DNA of 44,001 bases from Actinomycetes bacterium (GTDB lineage: Bacteria > Actinomycetota > Acidimicrobiia > Acidimicrobiales > Palsa-688): assembly GCA_021809105.1 (NCBI GenBank), contig JAKBAM010000019.1:1-44001 (forward strand). The letters run 5' to 3'. The notes under the pieces are model-generated. The model worked only from the letters and a program-made list of their open reading frames with translations, made no database searches and was not told where the DNA came from. A program made the position numbers and the translations under genes. Shown here in pieces: positions 7,955 to 16,246 of this stretch. Position 1 is the stretch's first letter. The number at the start of each line of letters is the position of its first letter.

Positions 7955-8323
7955 ATGCCCAAGCGAGTTGCGCCGTCGAAGCAGCAGCCGGACCGTTCTG
8001 GCGAACTGGGAGGGTTCGGACGCTACGCGGGACCGGCCACGCTGATCCTCTCCAGCCTGGCCGAAGGCCCCAAGCACGGTTACGCGTTGACCAAGGACAT
8101 CGAAACATTCGCAGCGGTGCACCTGGCGCCGGGCACCCTCTACGAAGCGCTCGTCCGGCTGGAGGGGCAGGGTCTGATCGAAGCCCTCCAGGCAGAAGAC
8201 CGTCGCCGCCCTTACCAGCTGACCTCGACCGGCGCCGCCGCCCTCCGAACTCACCTTGCCAACCAGCGACGAGTAACCGAGATCGGTCTTCGGCGTTTGA
8301 CCCGAAGCTGGGCCGGCGCATGA
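7955..8323 (+). CDS. PadR family transcriptional regulator
   Basis: A 122-residue winged-helix repressor-type protein. The core reads ATLILSSLAEGPKHGYALTK and then LAPGTLYEALVRLEGQGLIE, the standard PadR recognition-helix region, followed by the wing DRRRPYQLTSTGAAALR. ATG 7955 was chosen because it is preceded by AGGATGAGGG and gives the usual PadR length; the frame extends further upstream without support. Its stop overlaps the ATG of the next gene (ATGA at 8320), the common actinobacterial pairing of a PadR regulator with a membrane protein whose N-terminus begins 'RLVRLYPxxWRxRYGDEF'. That partner is broken here, so the regulator may be an orphan. Confidence 0.9.
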   Translation: MPKRVAPSKQQPDRSGELGGFGRYAGPATLILSSLAEGPKHGYALTKDIETFAAVHLAPGTLYEALVRLEGQGLIEALQAEDRRRPYQLTSTGAAALRTHLANQRRVTEIGLRRLTRSWAGA

Positions 8324-8993
8324 GCGAGTCGTCGTCCGACGACGCTCAGACACGAGCCGAGAGGCTCGTCCGCTTGTACCCTGCAGAGTGGCGAACTCGC
8401 TACGGAGACGAGTTCAGCGAACTTCTCGCAGCGGATCTCGTCGATCGGCCTCGATCTTGGGCCCGCACCCTCGACCCCGCGGCTGCGGATATCGGATCTG
8501 ATGTGCATGGCAGGAGCAGCGATCCTGATCGTGGGCAGTCTCGCTTTTCATAACGGCTGGCCACACACCAGCGGCCACGCATGGCCACAGCCGTCCACAG
8601 GCCCAGGCGGTCCCGCCGCCTTCATGTGGGTGGCAACTCTCAGCGTGTCGGCCTACTGGGCCCACCCCACCATCCTGCTCAACCTCCCCGCCAGCGAGGT
8701 CGCCTGGATGGCCGTGAACGCCCTAGCCCTTGACCCTGTCTGTCGTCGGAGCGGCCAAGACCGCCCGCCAACTCGACCTGTCCATCCGACTTCTGCGATT
8801 CGTGACCAACGCCAGCGAGGTAGCGATAGCCGGGCTGGGGCTCTTCCTGCTGGGAACGCTCGCCTGGCTCATCGACGGCGGCCCCGGACCCGGTCACCTA
8901 TACCAAGCCGGCACCGTCGACCAGCTCGGACTGGCCGTCATGACAGCCTCCCTCATCGCGGCGATCCGGACTGTTCAAACAACCCACACTTGA
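8320..8993 (+). pseudogene. Frameshifted PadR-associated membrane protein
   Basis: Three successive reading frames read as one protein. Frame 1 (8320-about 8500) gives RLVRLYPAEWRTRYGDEFSE and PRSWARTLDPAAA, the cytoplasmic start typical of PadR-coupled membrane proteins. Frame 2 (about 8500-8730) gives AGAAILIVGSLAFHNGW and TLSVSAYWAHPTILLNLPAS. Frame 3 (about 8730-8993) gives SVVGAAKTARQLDLSIRLLR and VAIAGLGLFLLGTLAWLIDG, ending in TAG/TGA context at 8993. A second copy at 17691-18092 reads through the 8730 site in a single frame. Comparison places an extra base near 8731 (CCCTTGACC here against CCCTGATCC there). The gene is therefore inactivated by at least two frameshifts unless these are sequencing errors. 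Confidence 0.75.
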
Positions 8994-9441
8994 CACGACC
9001 GGGGCGTTCGGGCGGCCCTTTTCAGTCAGCGAACCGTAGCCAGCCGCCCCCGCCACCCAGACGCGCTGGTGGGGATCGGCGAGGACCTCACGGACCTTTT
9101 GGCCTGGTCGACCCGCCAGTCGCCCCGAAGGCGGACAAGTAGCTCTAATCCCAACAGGTCCTCCACGGCGGTGACACCGGCTCCCACGCCCGGAGAGACA
9201 GCCCGACGACCGATTCTTCCTCGGACCGCTCGCAGTCTGGGATCGCCGTCTCCATGCGGACGGAGCCTCGCATACGGCACCCGACGTCCGTCAACCCCGC
9301 TCCCGCATCTCGACCCGGTTACAAGTCGTCGGCATGGCAGCGGGGGCCGGGGACAGGGCCCGACCGGAACGTGCGCGCGTGTCACAGGGGATCGTCAACC
9401 GGTTAGCAACGCACCGTTTCCTACGCTGGTAGGATTACTAC
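8994..9441. other. Gene-free stretch upstream of vapBC
   Basis: About 450 bp with no supported gene. Open frames here show no recognisable motif and are typical chance frames of GC-rich DNA. The promoter for the toxin-antitoxin pair should lie near the right end. Confidence 0.5.
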
Positions 9442-9657
9442 ATGGCCGTTCGCAAGTGGTCCGTGAGCGTCGAGGAGCACCTGGCCGTCCGGGTCGAGGA
9501 GCATGTAGGGGGCCGTGGTCTGAGCGGGTTCGTGGCGAGGGCCGTCGACCACGAGCTGGAGCGGGATGCCCTGGCGGGCTACCTCGATGACCTGGACGAT
9601 GAGTTCGGACCCGTGCCGCGCGCGCTGGTCGAGGAGTTCGATGCCCTGTGGCCTTGA
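9442..9657 (+). CDS. VapB-like ribbon-helix-helix antitoxin
   Basis: A 71-residue protein with an N-terminal ribbon-helix-helix pattern (VRKWSVSVEEHLAVRVEEHV then GLSGFVARAVDHELE). A basic beta strand and two helices bind operator DNA as a dimer. The acidic C-terminus (DDLDDEFGPVPRALVEEFD) would wrap and block the toxin active site. The gene overlaps the downstream PIN-domain gene by 10 bp, the classic antitoxin-toxin order. The pair would autoregulate its own promoter. Whether this is VapB proper or another RHH antitoxin family cannot be settled from motifs. Confidence 0.82.
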   Translation: MAVRKWSVSVEEHLAVRVEEHVGGRGLSGFVARAVDHELERDALAGYLDDLDDEFGPVPRALVEEFDALWP

Positions 9658-10058
9658 TTCTCGACAGCGAGGCCCTTTCTGCCCTCGCTCGCCCACGATC
9701 GGCGCCGGGTCGCCACGAGCGGGTCCGGGCGGCGATGCGCTCGGCACAGCGGCGCCGGGAGCCCGTGCGGGTCCCAGCCGCAACGCTGCTTGAGCTCTAC
9801 CGGGGGGCAGGCACCGACGAGGCCATCGACGTGGAGCTCAGCCGCGGGTACGCCAAGGTCATCACAACCGGAGCCCGGATCGCCCGGATTGCCGGCCATC
9901 TCCTGAGCTCTGTCGGCGCTGGTAGCGAGCTGGCCGTCGACGCCTTGGTCGTGGCCACCGCCGTGCGTATTGGCGGAGGCTTGATACTCACCCACGACCC
10001 TTCAGACCTCCGACGCCTCGCTGGGGACCAGCCCAATGTCCGAGTAGCGGCCGTGTAG
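9648..10058 (+). CDS. VapC-like PIN-domain ribonuclease toxin
   Basis: A 136-residue PIN-domain protein starting at GTG 9648, inside the antitoxin gene. The four acidic residues of the metal-dependent RNase site are visible: Asp6 in ALILDSEALSAL, Glu in TLLELYRG, Asp in AVDALVVATA, and Asp in LTHDPSDLRRL. VapC toxins cut tRNA or rRNA when released from the antitoxin and arrest translation. Length, overlap and motifs all fit a functional toxin, so the pair appears intact even though its neighbours are decaying. Confidence 0.88.
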   Translation: MALILDSEALSALARPRSAPGRHERVRAAMRSAQRRREPVRVPAATLLELYRGAGTDEAIDVELSRGYAKVITTGARIARIAGHLLSSVGAGSELAVDALVVATAVRIGGGLILTHDPSDLRRLAGDQPNVRVAAV

Positions 10059-10154
10059 CCGTCCTACGACGGATCGGCCAACGAGACGCTTGCATGCCGT
10101 GGCCAGAGCGGCGACCCGTTTGCATGCGGGATCCGCGGAGCCGAGGAATCTTCC

Positions 10155-10550
10155 TCAAGGCTGGGGGTCGGTGAAGCCCCCTTCGGAGTCGGCGGCGGCG
10201 CTCTCGCAGTGGAAGCGCTGATGTACCCAGTGCCGCTCGCCGAAAGCGCCAACTCGGCCCATCGACCGGACACCGGGCTGAGGCGCGTCTGGCGGCGGCA
10301 AGGCGCCCACCAACGAGATGGGTTTGCTACCCCCGGACCGCTTGGTGCTGTTCAAGACGTAGATGCGTCTTGGGTGAGCGTCACGCAGCGGTACTTGATC
10401 CAAAACATCGTGAAACCGGCGGCATACGTGATCAGGAAGAAGACGAAGTTGGGCGCGCTCTGGCAGAAAGGAATGTCGGACCTCGCTGCCCGGTGGCAGG
10501 AACGGCTCGCTGGGCGAAACGAAGGCGAGCCCCGTTCGCCACCCGGTCAA
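10155..10550 (-). pseudogene. Multiply frameshifted membrane protein remnant
   Basis: Protein-like segments on the minus strand alternate between two frames. In order they are: frame A, PSEPFLPPGSEVRHSFLP; frame B, NFVFFLITYAAGFTMFWIKY then RCVTLTQDA (a likely transmembrane hairpin and following strand); frame A, IYVLNSTKRSGGSKPISLVG; frame B, RQTRLSPVSGRWAELALSAS; frame A, HWVHQRFHCESAAADSEGGF. Joined together they resemble a small actinobacterial membrane protein with a PH-like domain that I recognise only in outline. At least four indels within about 400 bp are needed. It shows strong coding texture in pieces but cannot yield a protein, so it is called a pseudogene. Sequencing error is the alternative. 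Confidence 0.6.
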
Positions 10551-11293
10551 CCCCTAGGACGCTTTGACGGCCGATGGTCTAATCGGTCGAACCTAACGTT
10601 GATAGCACGTACCGTAGGAGGGATGCCTTGGGTGCGTGCCCGACCGCACCTGAGGCGCCAGCGTGCCTGGTCGAGCGGGCCGCGTCACTCGGCGAGCTGG
10701 TGGGGGACCTACCGGCAGCGGCCCGGCAGTCTCCCAACGACTGAAGGGGCTGAAAGAAGCCGCTCTGGATACCGACCGCCGCGGAACCCGCCGGATCTAG
10801 AGGCTAGCCACCCGGGGTCTTGGCGCTAGGTGATCAGCTGCCGCGACGCACCTGATCAACGCCGTCCGTCCATGTGCCGCAGTGACCGGAGCAGACATAT
10901 CCGACGTGGAAAGCGAATGGGTGGTTATATCGGTAGCGACCCGCGTGATGGAATCAGCTCCTTGGGCGGCGCCGATCGGCGGATAGTGTGGGAGCGTGAG
11001 GGTCGCCGCGGCCGGTGGATGCGAGGAACGGTCCGTTTCGCCTTGCACCTTTTCGACAGGCGACGTTCTGGACTCCCTGATTGGGAATCAGCCGGGGACG
11101 CAGCCTCGCAGCAGGCTGTCCCCTCAACGCGCGGATAGTCATCTCGCGATTCCTAATTGGAAGACGATCCATGAGCTGGGCTGCTACCCGGACGCTCTGA
11201 GGCCGTACTCGAATGGCTCGGGGGGGACGGGCAGGGGAGCGGCTTCGGCGCAGGGCCCAGTCATGAAAGAGGGTATCGGTCATCGCTCCCCTC
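10551..11293. other. Gene-free stretch with possible coding debris
   Basis: About 740 bp without an intact gene. Near 10630-10800 on the plus strand a short frame ends at a stop and is followed by RLKGLKEAALDTDRRGTRR and another stop. This faintly resembles the DUF222/HNH endonuclease family but is too short to call. The rest shows nothing I can support. Confidence 0.4.
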
Positions 11294-12595
11294 GTGAATG
11301 ATCCGAATACGCCACAGCCGCATGCAGGGCATCTCAGGCATGCACGCGGCCGGATACGTCGGAGATGGCTGATATGGGCGACGCTCGGGCTGTCCCTGAG
11401 CCTGATCATCGCCGGCGTGACAACGGGAGGGGCCTTCAGCAGGCCCTGGCATCAACACCACGTTCGGGTGCTAACCCCGGCGCCCTCCACAACCCAGACG
11501 AGCCGGAGCACATCGGTCCCTGACACGACAACATCGACGTGGCCTTTGCCGCCCGGCGCACCTGTCTCCCCGACCGCCCTTCTTGCGGTTTCGTTCCCCG
11601 ACGGCTCAACTGGCCTAGCTATTGCTGGCACGAACAATCCCGATGGTGGCGGCCCGGAACAGCTCGCACGGTCCAATGACGGCGGATCGACTTGGCGCGC
11701 GGTCGGTGGCCTGTTGCCCTACGCCGATGATAGCCTCGTGGTGCTGCCCGGTTTGTACTTCGCGTCGCCCTCGGTCGGCTACACCTGGGACCCGACACAG
11801 ATCGACTTCACTACCGACTCGGGCGCTCACTGGCGGTCGCTACCGGCTCCTCCGGGAGTCCCCCCCAGCCACTATCAGGCGAGTGCCACCGTCTTCTCAG
11901 CCGGCCAACTGTGGACCGCCTACAGCACCACCTGCCTTCCGTCCGATCCGTGCGACAACCTCATAAGCTCATGGAACGGCCAACGTTGGACCAACCAGGT
12001 CAGCCTCATCCCCTCGACCATCGCGGCGATGGCCGCTACCCCAGATGGCGTGGACGTCGTCCTCAACAATATGATCGGTCACGGCGAAGCGACGTACAGT
12101 CTGGCAAGACTGTCCGCGGGCGGGGCTGTCTACCTCGGCAGCGGCCACTTCACCTGCCCGACCAACATCGGGTTCGCTGATTCAGTAGCCGCCACCACAA
12201 CAGCGGTGCTGGTCGAGTGCGTAGGCTCCTTCGAGGCGGGATGGGCCGCACGGCTCTACTGGCTCAGCACCGACAACGGCGCCGACTGGACCATGCGCGC
12301 ACGAGACGCGGCCCCGCCGACACCCGATCTCGGCACCCCACCGCAAGGCGAGGGGGGCCAGCTTGCCGCCAGCGACGGCCGATTCTGGGTCGCCGTCCGC
12401 CGCTCGAGCCTCTACTACAGCCAAGATGGTGGCCTGACCTGGCACCCAACCGTAGTAAATGGTAGCGACGGAGGGAGCGGCACCATCATCTTCGACGGAG
12501 CCAACGGATGGTGCCTCTATCCCGGAGTGGGTCTCTGGCACAGCCCCGACAGCGGATTCACCTGGAAAGCCAGTCCAGCTATTTCAACCGGCTGA
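11294..12595 (+). CDS. Membrane-anchored BNR/YCF48-like repeat protein
   Basis: A 433-residue protein starting at GTG 11294. Residues 1-25 are polar and basic, then one hydrophobic segment (WLIWATLGLSLSLIIAGVTT, about 25-45) acts as a signal anchor, followed by a Thr/Ser/Pro linker (about 55-90). The remainder carries BNR/Asp-box motifs of the S-x-D-x-G-x-T-W type: SNDGGSTWR, TTDSGAHWRS, STDNGADWT, SQDGGLTWHP and SPDSGFTWKA. These cap blades of beta-propellers in sialidases and YCF48-like proteins. No sialidase catalytic Arg triad is apparent, so a binding or structural role outside the membrane is more likely. It stands alone in the island with gene-free DNA on both sides. No ribosome-binding site is obvious. 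Confidence 0.8.
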   Translation: MNDPNTPQPHAGHLRHARGRIRRRWLIWATLGLSLSLIIAGVTTGGAFSRPWHQHHVRVLTPAPSTTQTSRSTSVPDTTTSTWPLPPGAPVSPTALLAVSFPDGSTGLAIAGTNNPDGGGPEQLARSNDGGSTWRAVGGLLPYADDSLVVLPGLYFASPSVGYTWDPTQIDFTTDSGAHWRSLPAPPGVPPSHYQASATVFSAGQLWTAYSTTCLPSDPCDNLISSWNGQRWTNQVSLIPSTIAAMAATPDGVDVVLNNMIGHGEATYSLARLSAGGAVYLGSGHFTCPTNIGFADSVAATTTAVLVECVGSFEAGWAARLYWLSTDNGADWTMRARDAAPPTPDLGTPPQGEGGQLAASDGRFWVAVRRSSLYYSQDGGLTWHPTVVNGSDGGSGTIIFDGANGWCLYPGVGLWHSPDSGFTWKASPAISTG

Positions 12596-13171
12596 TCCCA
12601 GCCCCAACTTTTAGACCTCCACTACCCGGCAGTGTTGGTCAGCACGGGATCGCAGCCGACGGGGCTGGCGACGGGTCGGAAAGCCTCGTGGTACCGGGTT
12701 CTTGCTCACGTTGGCCCCCGACAATTCGATAGTGCCGAAGTCCGGCACACGCCCGGCTAGCGATCGTCCGAGTCAGCAAGCTAAATTCCCGAATCCGACA
12801 GCCGGTCGGCTCGCCTGCGGGACTCGCTCGACTGTGTCCGCCCAGCGAGGGGGCTTGGGCAGCCGCGGCACGGACTCCATCCAGATAGCCGTCGAGTAGT
12901 CGGTGACCGAGCGCCTGGCTAGGCGCCTCTGAAAGCAGAGCTGACGGCCAAGTTGAGGTCGTGGTGATCGAACCCTGGCACTCAAAGGGCAGAGCGGATA
13001 CGAGCTGCATCATCCGAATTTGGGCGGCAGGCGACACACAGAGGAATTAGCCGTGCGCGTACCTCGTGGTCTTGTCGCCCGATGAGGAGGAAGAGGACGA
13101 TGGCCTTTACCCGCAGCCGCCCACGCCCGAGAGCGGCCGGACGACGAAGGCACAGGCCCCACGTGCGCTAC
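12596..13171. other. Gene-free stretch
   Basis: About 575 bp between two convergent genes. I see no supported gene or RNA, and no strong terminator hairpin. Confidence 0.5.
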
Positions 13172-14398
13172 CTATGCCGCCGAGCCTTCGTAGGCGGCGT
13201 TGAAGGTAAAGATCCCTCCGTCGCCGGCGACGAAGCGGTAACCGTCGCCGGTGGGCATCGACGTCATCCCGACCGCCGGCGCGTTCAGACGTATGTTGCC
13301 GGTCGATCCCACGAAGTGCGCGTCGCCGAAGTTGAAGATCCCGCCGTCGGCCGCCGCGAGCCAATAGCCTTGGCCGCTGGGAGTGAGTGCCATGCTGACT
13401 ACTGGGCGGTTGAGGTGTACATCGCCGGTGGACCCGTAGAAGTGGGCGTCGCCGAAGGTGAACACCCCGCCGTCTTTGGCGACGAAGTAGTACCCCTTCC
13501 CGTCGGGGGAGGACACCATCGCCACCACCGGCTGGTTGAGGTGGATGTTCCCGGTCGAGCCGAAGAACGCGGCATTGAAGGCGAACACCCCGCCGTCGCC
13601 TCCGAGCAGCCAGTAGCCGCCGGTCGCCGGGTCGGCGGCGATGGACACGATGGGGGCGTTGAGGTGCTGGCCGGCCATGTCACCGTGGAATACGGCATCG
13701 CCGAACGCGACGACCGTGCCGTTGGCCTCTGCCAGCCAGTATCCTTTGCCGTCGGTGGTGGCCGCGATGCCCACCACCGGCGACTGGGCCTGCTGCGCTG
13801 TGTGGCTGCCGTAGTTGGCTGCGGTACCGCAGTTGACGACGTTGCCGTACTGGTCGACGATCCAGTATCCGCCGCCGCCGGCGGTCCGGGCCATCCCCAC
13901 TACCCCGCCGCCTGGCAGGGTAGCGGTGCAGTGGGGACCCGATCCGCTGTTGGGCTGTGGCTGCGGAGGTGTCGAGGGGGAACCCGGGGAGGGGATGGAC
14001 CCGGCTGGGGGATTCTGGTTCTCGGCCGCGCTCTCCCACCACAGATTGCCCTGGGCTTCGTTACGCAAGACGTGCTCCACGTAGACGGTGCCGTTGGGCG
14101 CCTGGACCCGAATGTCGTACACCCGGTGGCCGACAGTGCCACTGTGGTACTCCACGTCAGCTTCGATGGCCAGGATCCGACTCTGACCGGCGCCGGTGTG
14201 GGTGTTGGCCTGGTTGATGGCGACCTGGCACTCGTCGGCGACTGTTCCGCTGCAGCTGTAGACCGGATGGCTGGGGGTGGCCGCCGACGCAGACGGGGCG
14301 ATCATCACGCCACCTCCGACCAAGGGGAGGGTCGTCCCGCCCAGGACGGAGGCGACAATCCGCCAGCCGCGACGACCGAACATCGTGTTGTGGGACAT
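13172..14398 (-). CDS. Secreted six-repeat protein ('GGYWLV..DGGxFxFGDA' repeats)
   Basis: A 408-residue secreted protein. ATG 14398 is preceded by GGAGGA; the N-terminus has a basic start, a hydrophobic core (VASVLGGTTLPLVGGGVMIA) and ASA before the mature part, a signal peptide. A Cys-containing N-terminal domain (about 40-115) is followed by a Pro/Ser linker. Six tandem repeats of about 41-42 residues then run to the end. Each reads roughly PVVxMxxxPxGxGYWLVxxDGGVFxFGDAxFxGSTGxxxLN. Six such units could form a six-bladed propeller. Repeats of this kind are common in secreted and wall proteins of Acidimicrobiia as I recall. Function is unknown. A broken relative lies at 15586-15946. Confidence 0.85.
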   Translation of the reverse strand: MSHNTMFGRRGWRIVASVLGGTTLPLVGGGVMIAPSASAATPSHPVYSCSGTVADECQVAINQANTHTGAGQSRILAIEADVEYHSGTVGHRVYDIRVQAPNGTVYVEHVLRNEAQGNLWWESAAENQNPPAGSIPSPGSPSTPPQPQPNSGSGPHCTATLPGGGVVGMARTAGGGGYWIVDQYGNVVNCGTAANYGSHTAQQAQSPVVGIAATTDGKGYWLAEANGTVVAFGDAVFHGDMAGQHLNAPIVSIAADPATGGYWLLGGDGGVFAFNAAFFGSTGNIHLNQPVVAMVSSPDGKGYYFVAKDGGVFTFGDAHFYGSTGDVHLNRPVVSMALTPSGQGYWLAAADGGIFNFGDAHFVGSTGNIRLNAPAVGMTSMPTGDGYRFVAGDGGIFTFNAAYEGSAA

Positions 14399-14734
14399 GG
14401 ACTCCTCCTTCGCCGCCGGGCAACGGCCGGACCGTCGGGGGCCGACCTCGGTGCTCGACGATGCGATCCGGCGATGAGATCCGGATGACACGACGATGAG
14501 AGTTTCCTCACGTCCCGGTGCAGAGTGGCGACCCGCAAGCCGCAGCGACAGCCAGGATGGCACCAGCCGGACGGCTGCGCCGACCCCAGTTTTGTTCGAC
14601 CTACTTGTGGCTCGGAGCGAAGCGGCGACCATGACGTTCACCGGCGACATGCCGGTCAATTGCCAGGCGGTCTCAAGTATGGCCTGGGGCAAGCGCCACC
14701 GGCGCGGTGCCGGCTGCAGGCGCTCGGTGCGACG

Positions 14735-14824
14735 GCGTTGGCGTTGGCGTTGGCGTTGGCGTTGGCGTTGGCGTTGGCGTTGGCGTTGGCGTTGGCGTTG
14801 GCGTTGGCGTTGGCGTTGGCGTTG
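14735..14824. repeat. Hexanucleotide microsatellite, 15 perfect GCGTTG units
   Basis: Fifteen uninterrupted copies of GCGTTG cover 90 bp and start 6 bp beyond the stop of the pilin-like gene (reading on the minus strand). Translation of the minus strand gives alternating Pro-Thr in one frame and Gln-Arg in the pilin frame. Perfect identity of all copies points to recent expansion by slipped-strand synthesis. Unit changes shift length by 6 bp and would not alter reading frame. Confidence 0.97.
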
Positions 14825-14830
14825 GGAAGG

Positions 14831-15382
14831 CTAACTGGCTGCGGTTAGAGTGCCGACAGAGGCTGGGGTGGCGGTGGTCGTCGAGTTCCACGCCGCGAAC
14901 CAGGTGGTTGGCGTGGTGCAGGCGGTGGCGTTCCCGGAAGTCGTGTAGCCATAGAAGGTCCCGCCGGCCTGTTCGAGCGCCCAGTAGCAGTTCCTGTCCT
15001 TGCCGAGGGCTCCGAGGAGCACCTCCGATCTGCCGCTGGCGGTGCCAGTCCCGACGTAAACGGTGTTGGCTGTCCATGACGCTGGCGATCCAGCTGCGCC
15101 GGTGGTGCCACCCCACGGGATCGCCGGCTCGTTAGCGGCCAGCGACGCCAGGCTGGCGCTGTAAGCCTGGCTATACGAATAGGAGACGATCTGGGCGGTG
15201 AGCGCATTGCGGACGTTGGACTGGGCGGCCCGGGCGTTGGCGCTGCCCTCGGAGCCGAGGAACGTCGGGATCGCTATCGCTATCAATATGCTTATGATCA
15301 GTAGGACGACCATCAGCTCGATGAGCGAGAAGCCCTCGTAGTCACGGTCCTCGACGTCATTGGATGTTAGATAAGCCGCCAT
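14831..15382 (-). CDS. Type IV pilin-like protein with prepilin cleavage site
   Basis: A 183-residue protein with a class III signal. After a short leader ending YEG comes FSLIELMVVLLIISILIAIA, in which Phe is +1 and Glu is +5 of the mature pilin, followed by IPTFLG. The hydrophobic helix would anchor the subunit in the membrane and pack in the filament core. The C-terminal part has a globular, Ser/Thr/Ala/Gly-rich composition with two Cys residues that may form a disulfide. ATG 15382 was chosen; an in-frame TTG at 15418 would lengthen the leader by 12 residues, and neither has a good ribosome-binding site. No prepilin peptidase or pilus ATPase is nearby, so it may rely on machinery elsewhere. 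Confidence 0.87.
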   Translation of the reverse strand: MAAYLTSNDVEDRDYEGFSLIELMVVLLIISILIAIAIPTFLGSEGSANARAAQSNVRNALTAQIVSYSYSQAYSASLASLAANEPAIPWGGTTGAAGSPASWTANTVYVGTGTASGRSEVLLGALGKDRNCYWALEQAGGTFYGYTTSGNATACTTPTTWFAAWNSTTTATPASVGTLTAAS

Positions 15383-15585
15383 ACCGCAAAGTGTCGGCAG
15401 AAATTTGCGCCAACCCAAGCAGCTATGACTGCGGAGCAGGCTGTGCTCGGCTGGGGGGCGGGGCGGGGATCGAGGTCAGTCGCTCGGCGCTTTGGAGTGA
15501 GTGGTCCATGCCCAGCATACGATGTCGTCGGCGTCGTTGAGCTTCGCTAGATTCGTGAAGCCTTCGTCGTTCAAAGAGCACGGCA

Positions 15586-15946
15586 TCACGAGACCGTACC
15601 CACCACCGGCTGGTTGAGGGGGGTGTCGGCGTGGCTGCCGAAGTAGGCGGCGTCACCGAAGTCGAAGATCCCGCCGTCGGGGGCGACGAGCCAGTATCCG
15701 CCTCCAGTGAGAGCACCCGGAGCTGGGATCGGCGTGTTTTGGAACGACAGGTCGACCAGGGCGCCTTGGGGCTGGTTGGCGAGGTTGCCGACGCCGAGCA
15801 CGCAAGCGTTGGGCCCGGCGCAGTCCAGGGAGGATGCGGCGATCGTGATGACCCTGGTGACGGTGTAGTGGGCTGTGAAGGTTCCGTCCGAGCCGGCGGT
15901 GGGCGTATTGGGAGGTGGGTACGTCGCAGTCGGCTGCGCCGGTCAC
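15586..15946 (-). pseudogene. Broken secreted protein: neocarzinostatin-like domain plus repeat unit
   Basis: One minus-strand frame reads [36 protein letters not shown] and [13 protein letters not shown], resembling the second half of neocarzinostatin-like domains (two Cys bracketing, then C-x-LG-x-x-x-x-A). It continues into [20 protein letters not shown] and [15 protein letters not shown], a repeat unit like those of the 13172-14398 protein, and then stops. The upstream part of the domain ([15 protein letters not shown]) is in another frame, requiring a frameshift near 15920. Further upstream the frames are closed and no start is visible. It is therefore a 5'-degraded gene that retains a single repeat. 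Remnants may extend to about 16070. Confidence 0.6.
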
Positions 15947-16246
15947 TCCGCTGCGGCATTGCCTCGGCTGGATCGCCCGGCTCGGGGCTTCGCTTGTCTA
16001 CCCGATCAGCTTCCGCAATCGCGCGGTGGTCTTGGTCAACTGGACGTGGAACTACATCCGGTGGACGTCGGGCAACGCCCATCATCGGCGACGTACCAGC
16101 CGGGCCGCCCACGGGGCGAAGCAAGGGCCCATCGACTGCCGCGAGTGAAGGGCCTGAATCGCCATCTGCGCCATCGCCGCAGCCATCCGGCCGCCGGCGC
16201 CGGCGGGACTCTTGCGCCGAAACGTGGTCGGCGCGCCGGGATCCGG

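Noticed and set aside
13082..14488. 468-residue plus-strand frame opposite the six-repeat protein
   Set aside because: Its apparent repetitiveness only mirrors the repeats of the secreted protein on the other strand.
14735..14824. CRISPR array
   Set aside because: The repeat is a 6-bp microsatellite without spacers and there are no cas genes.
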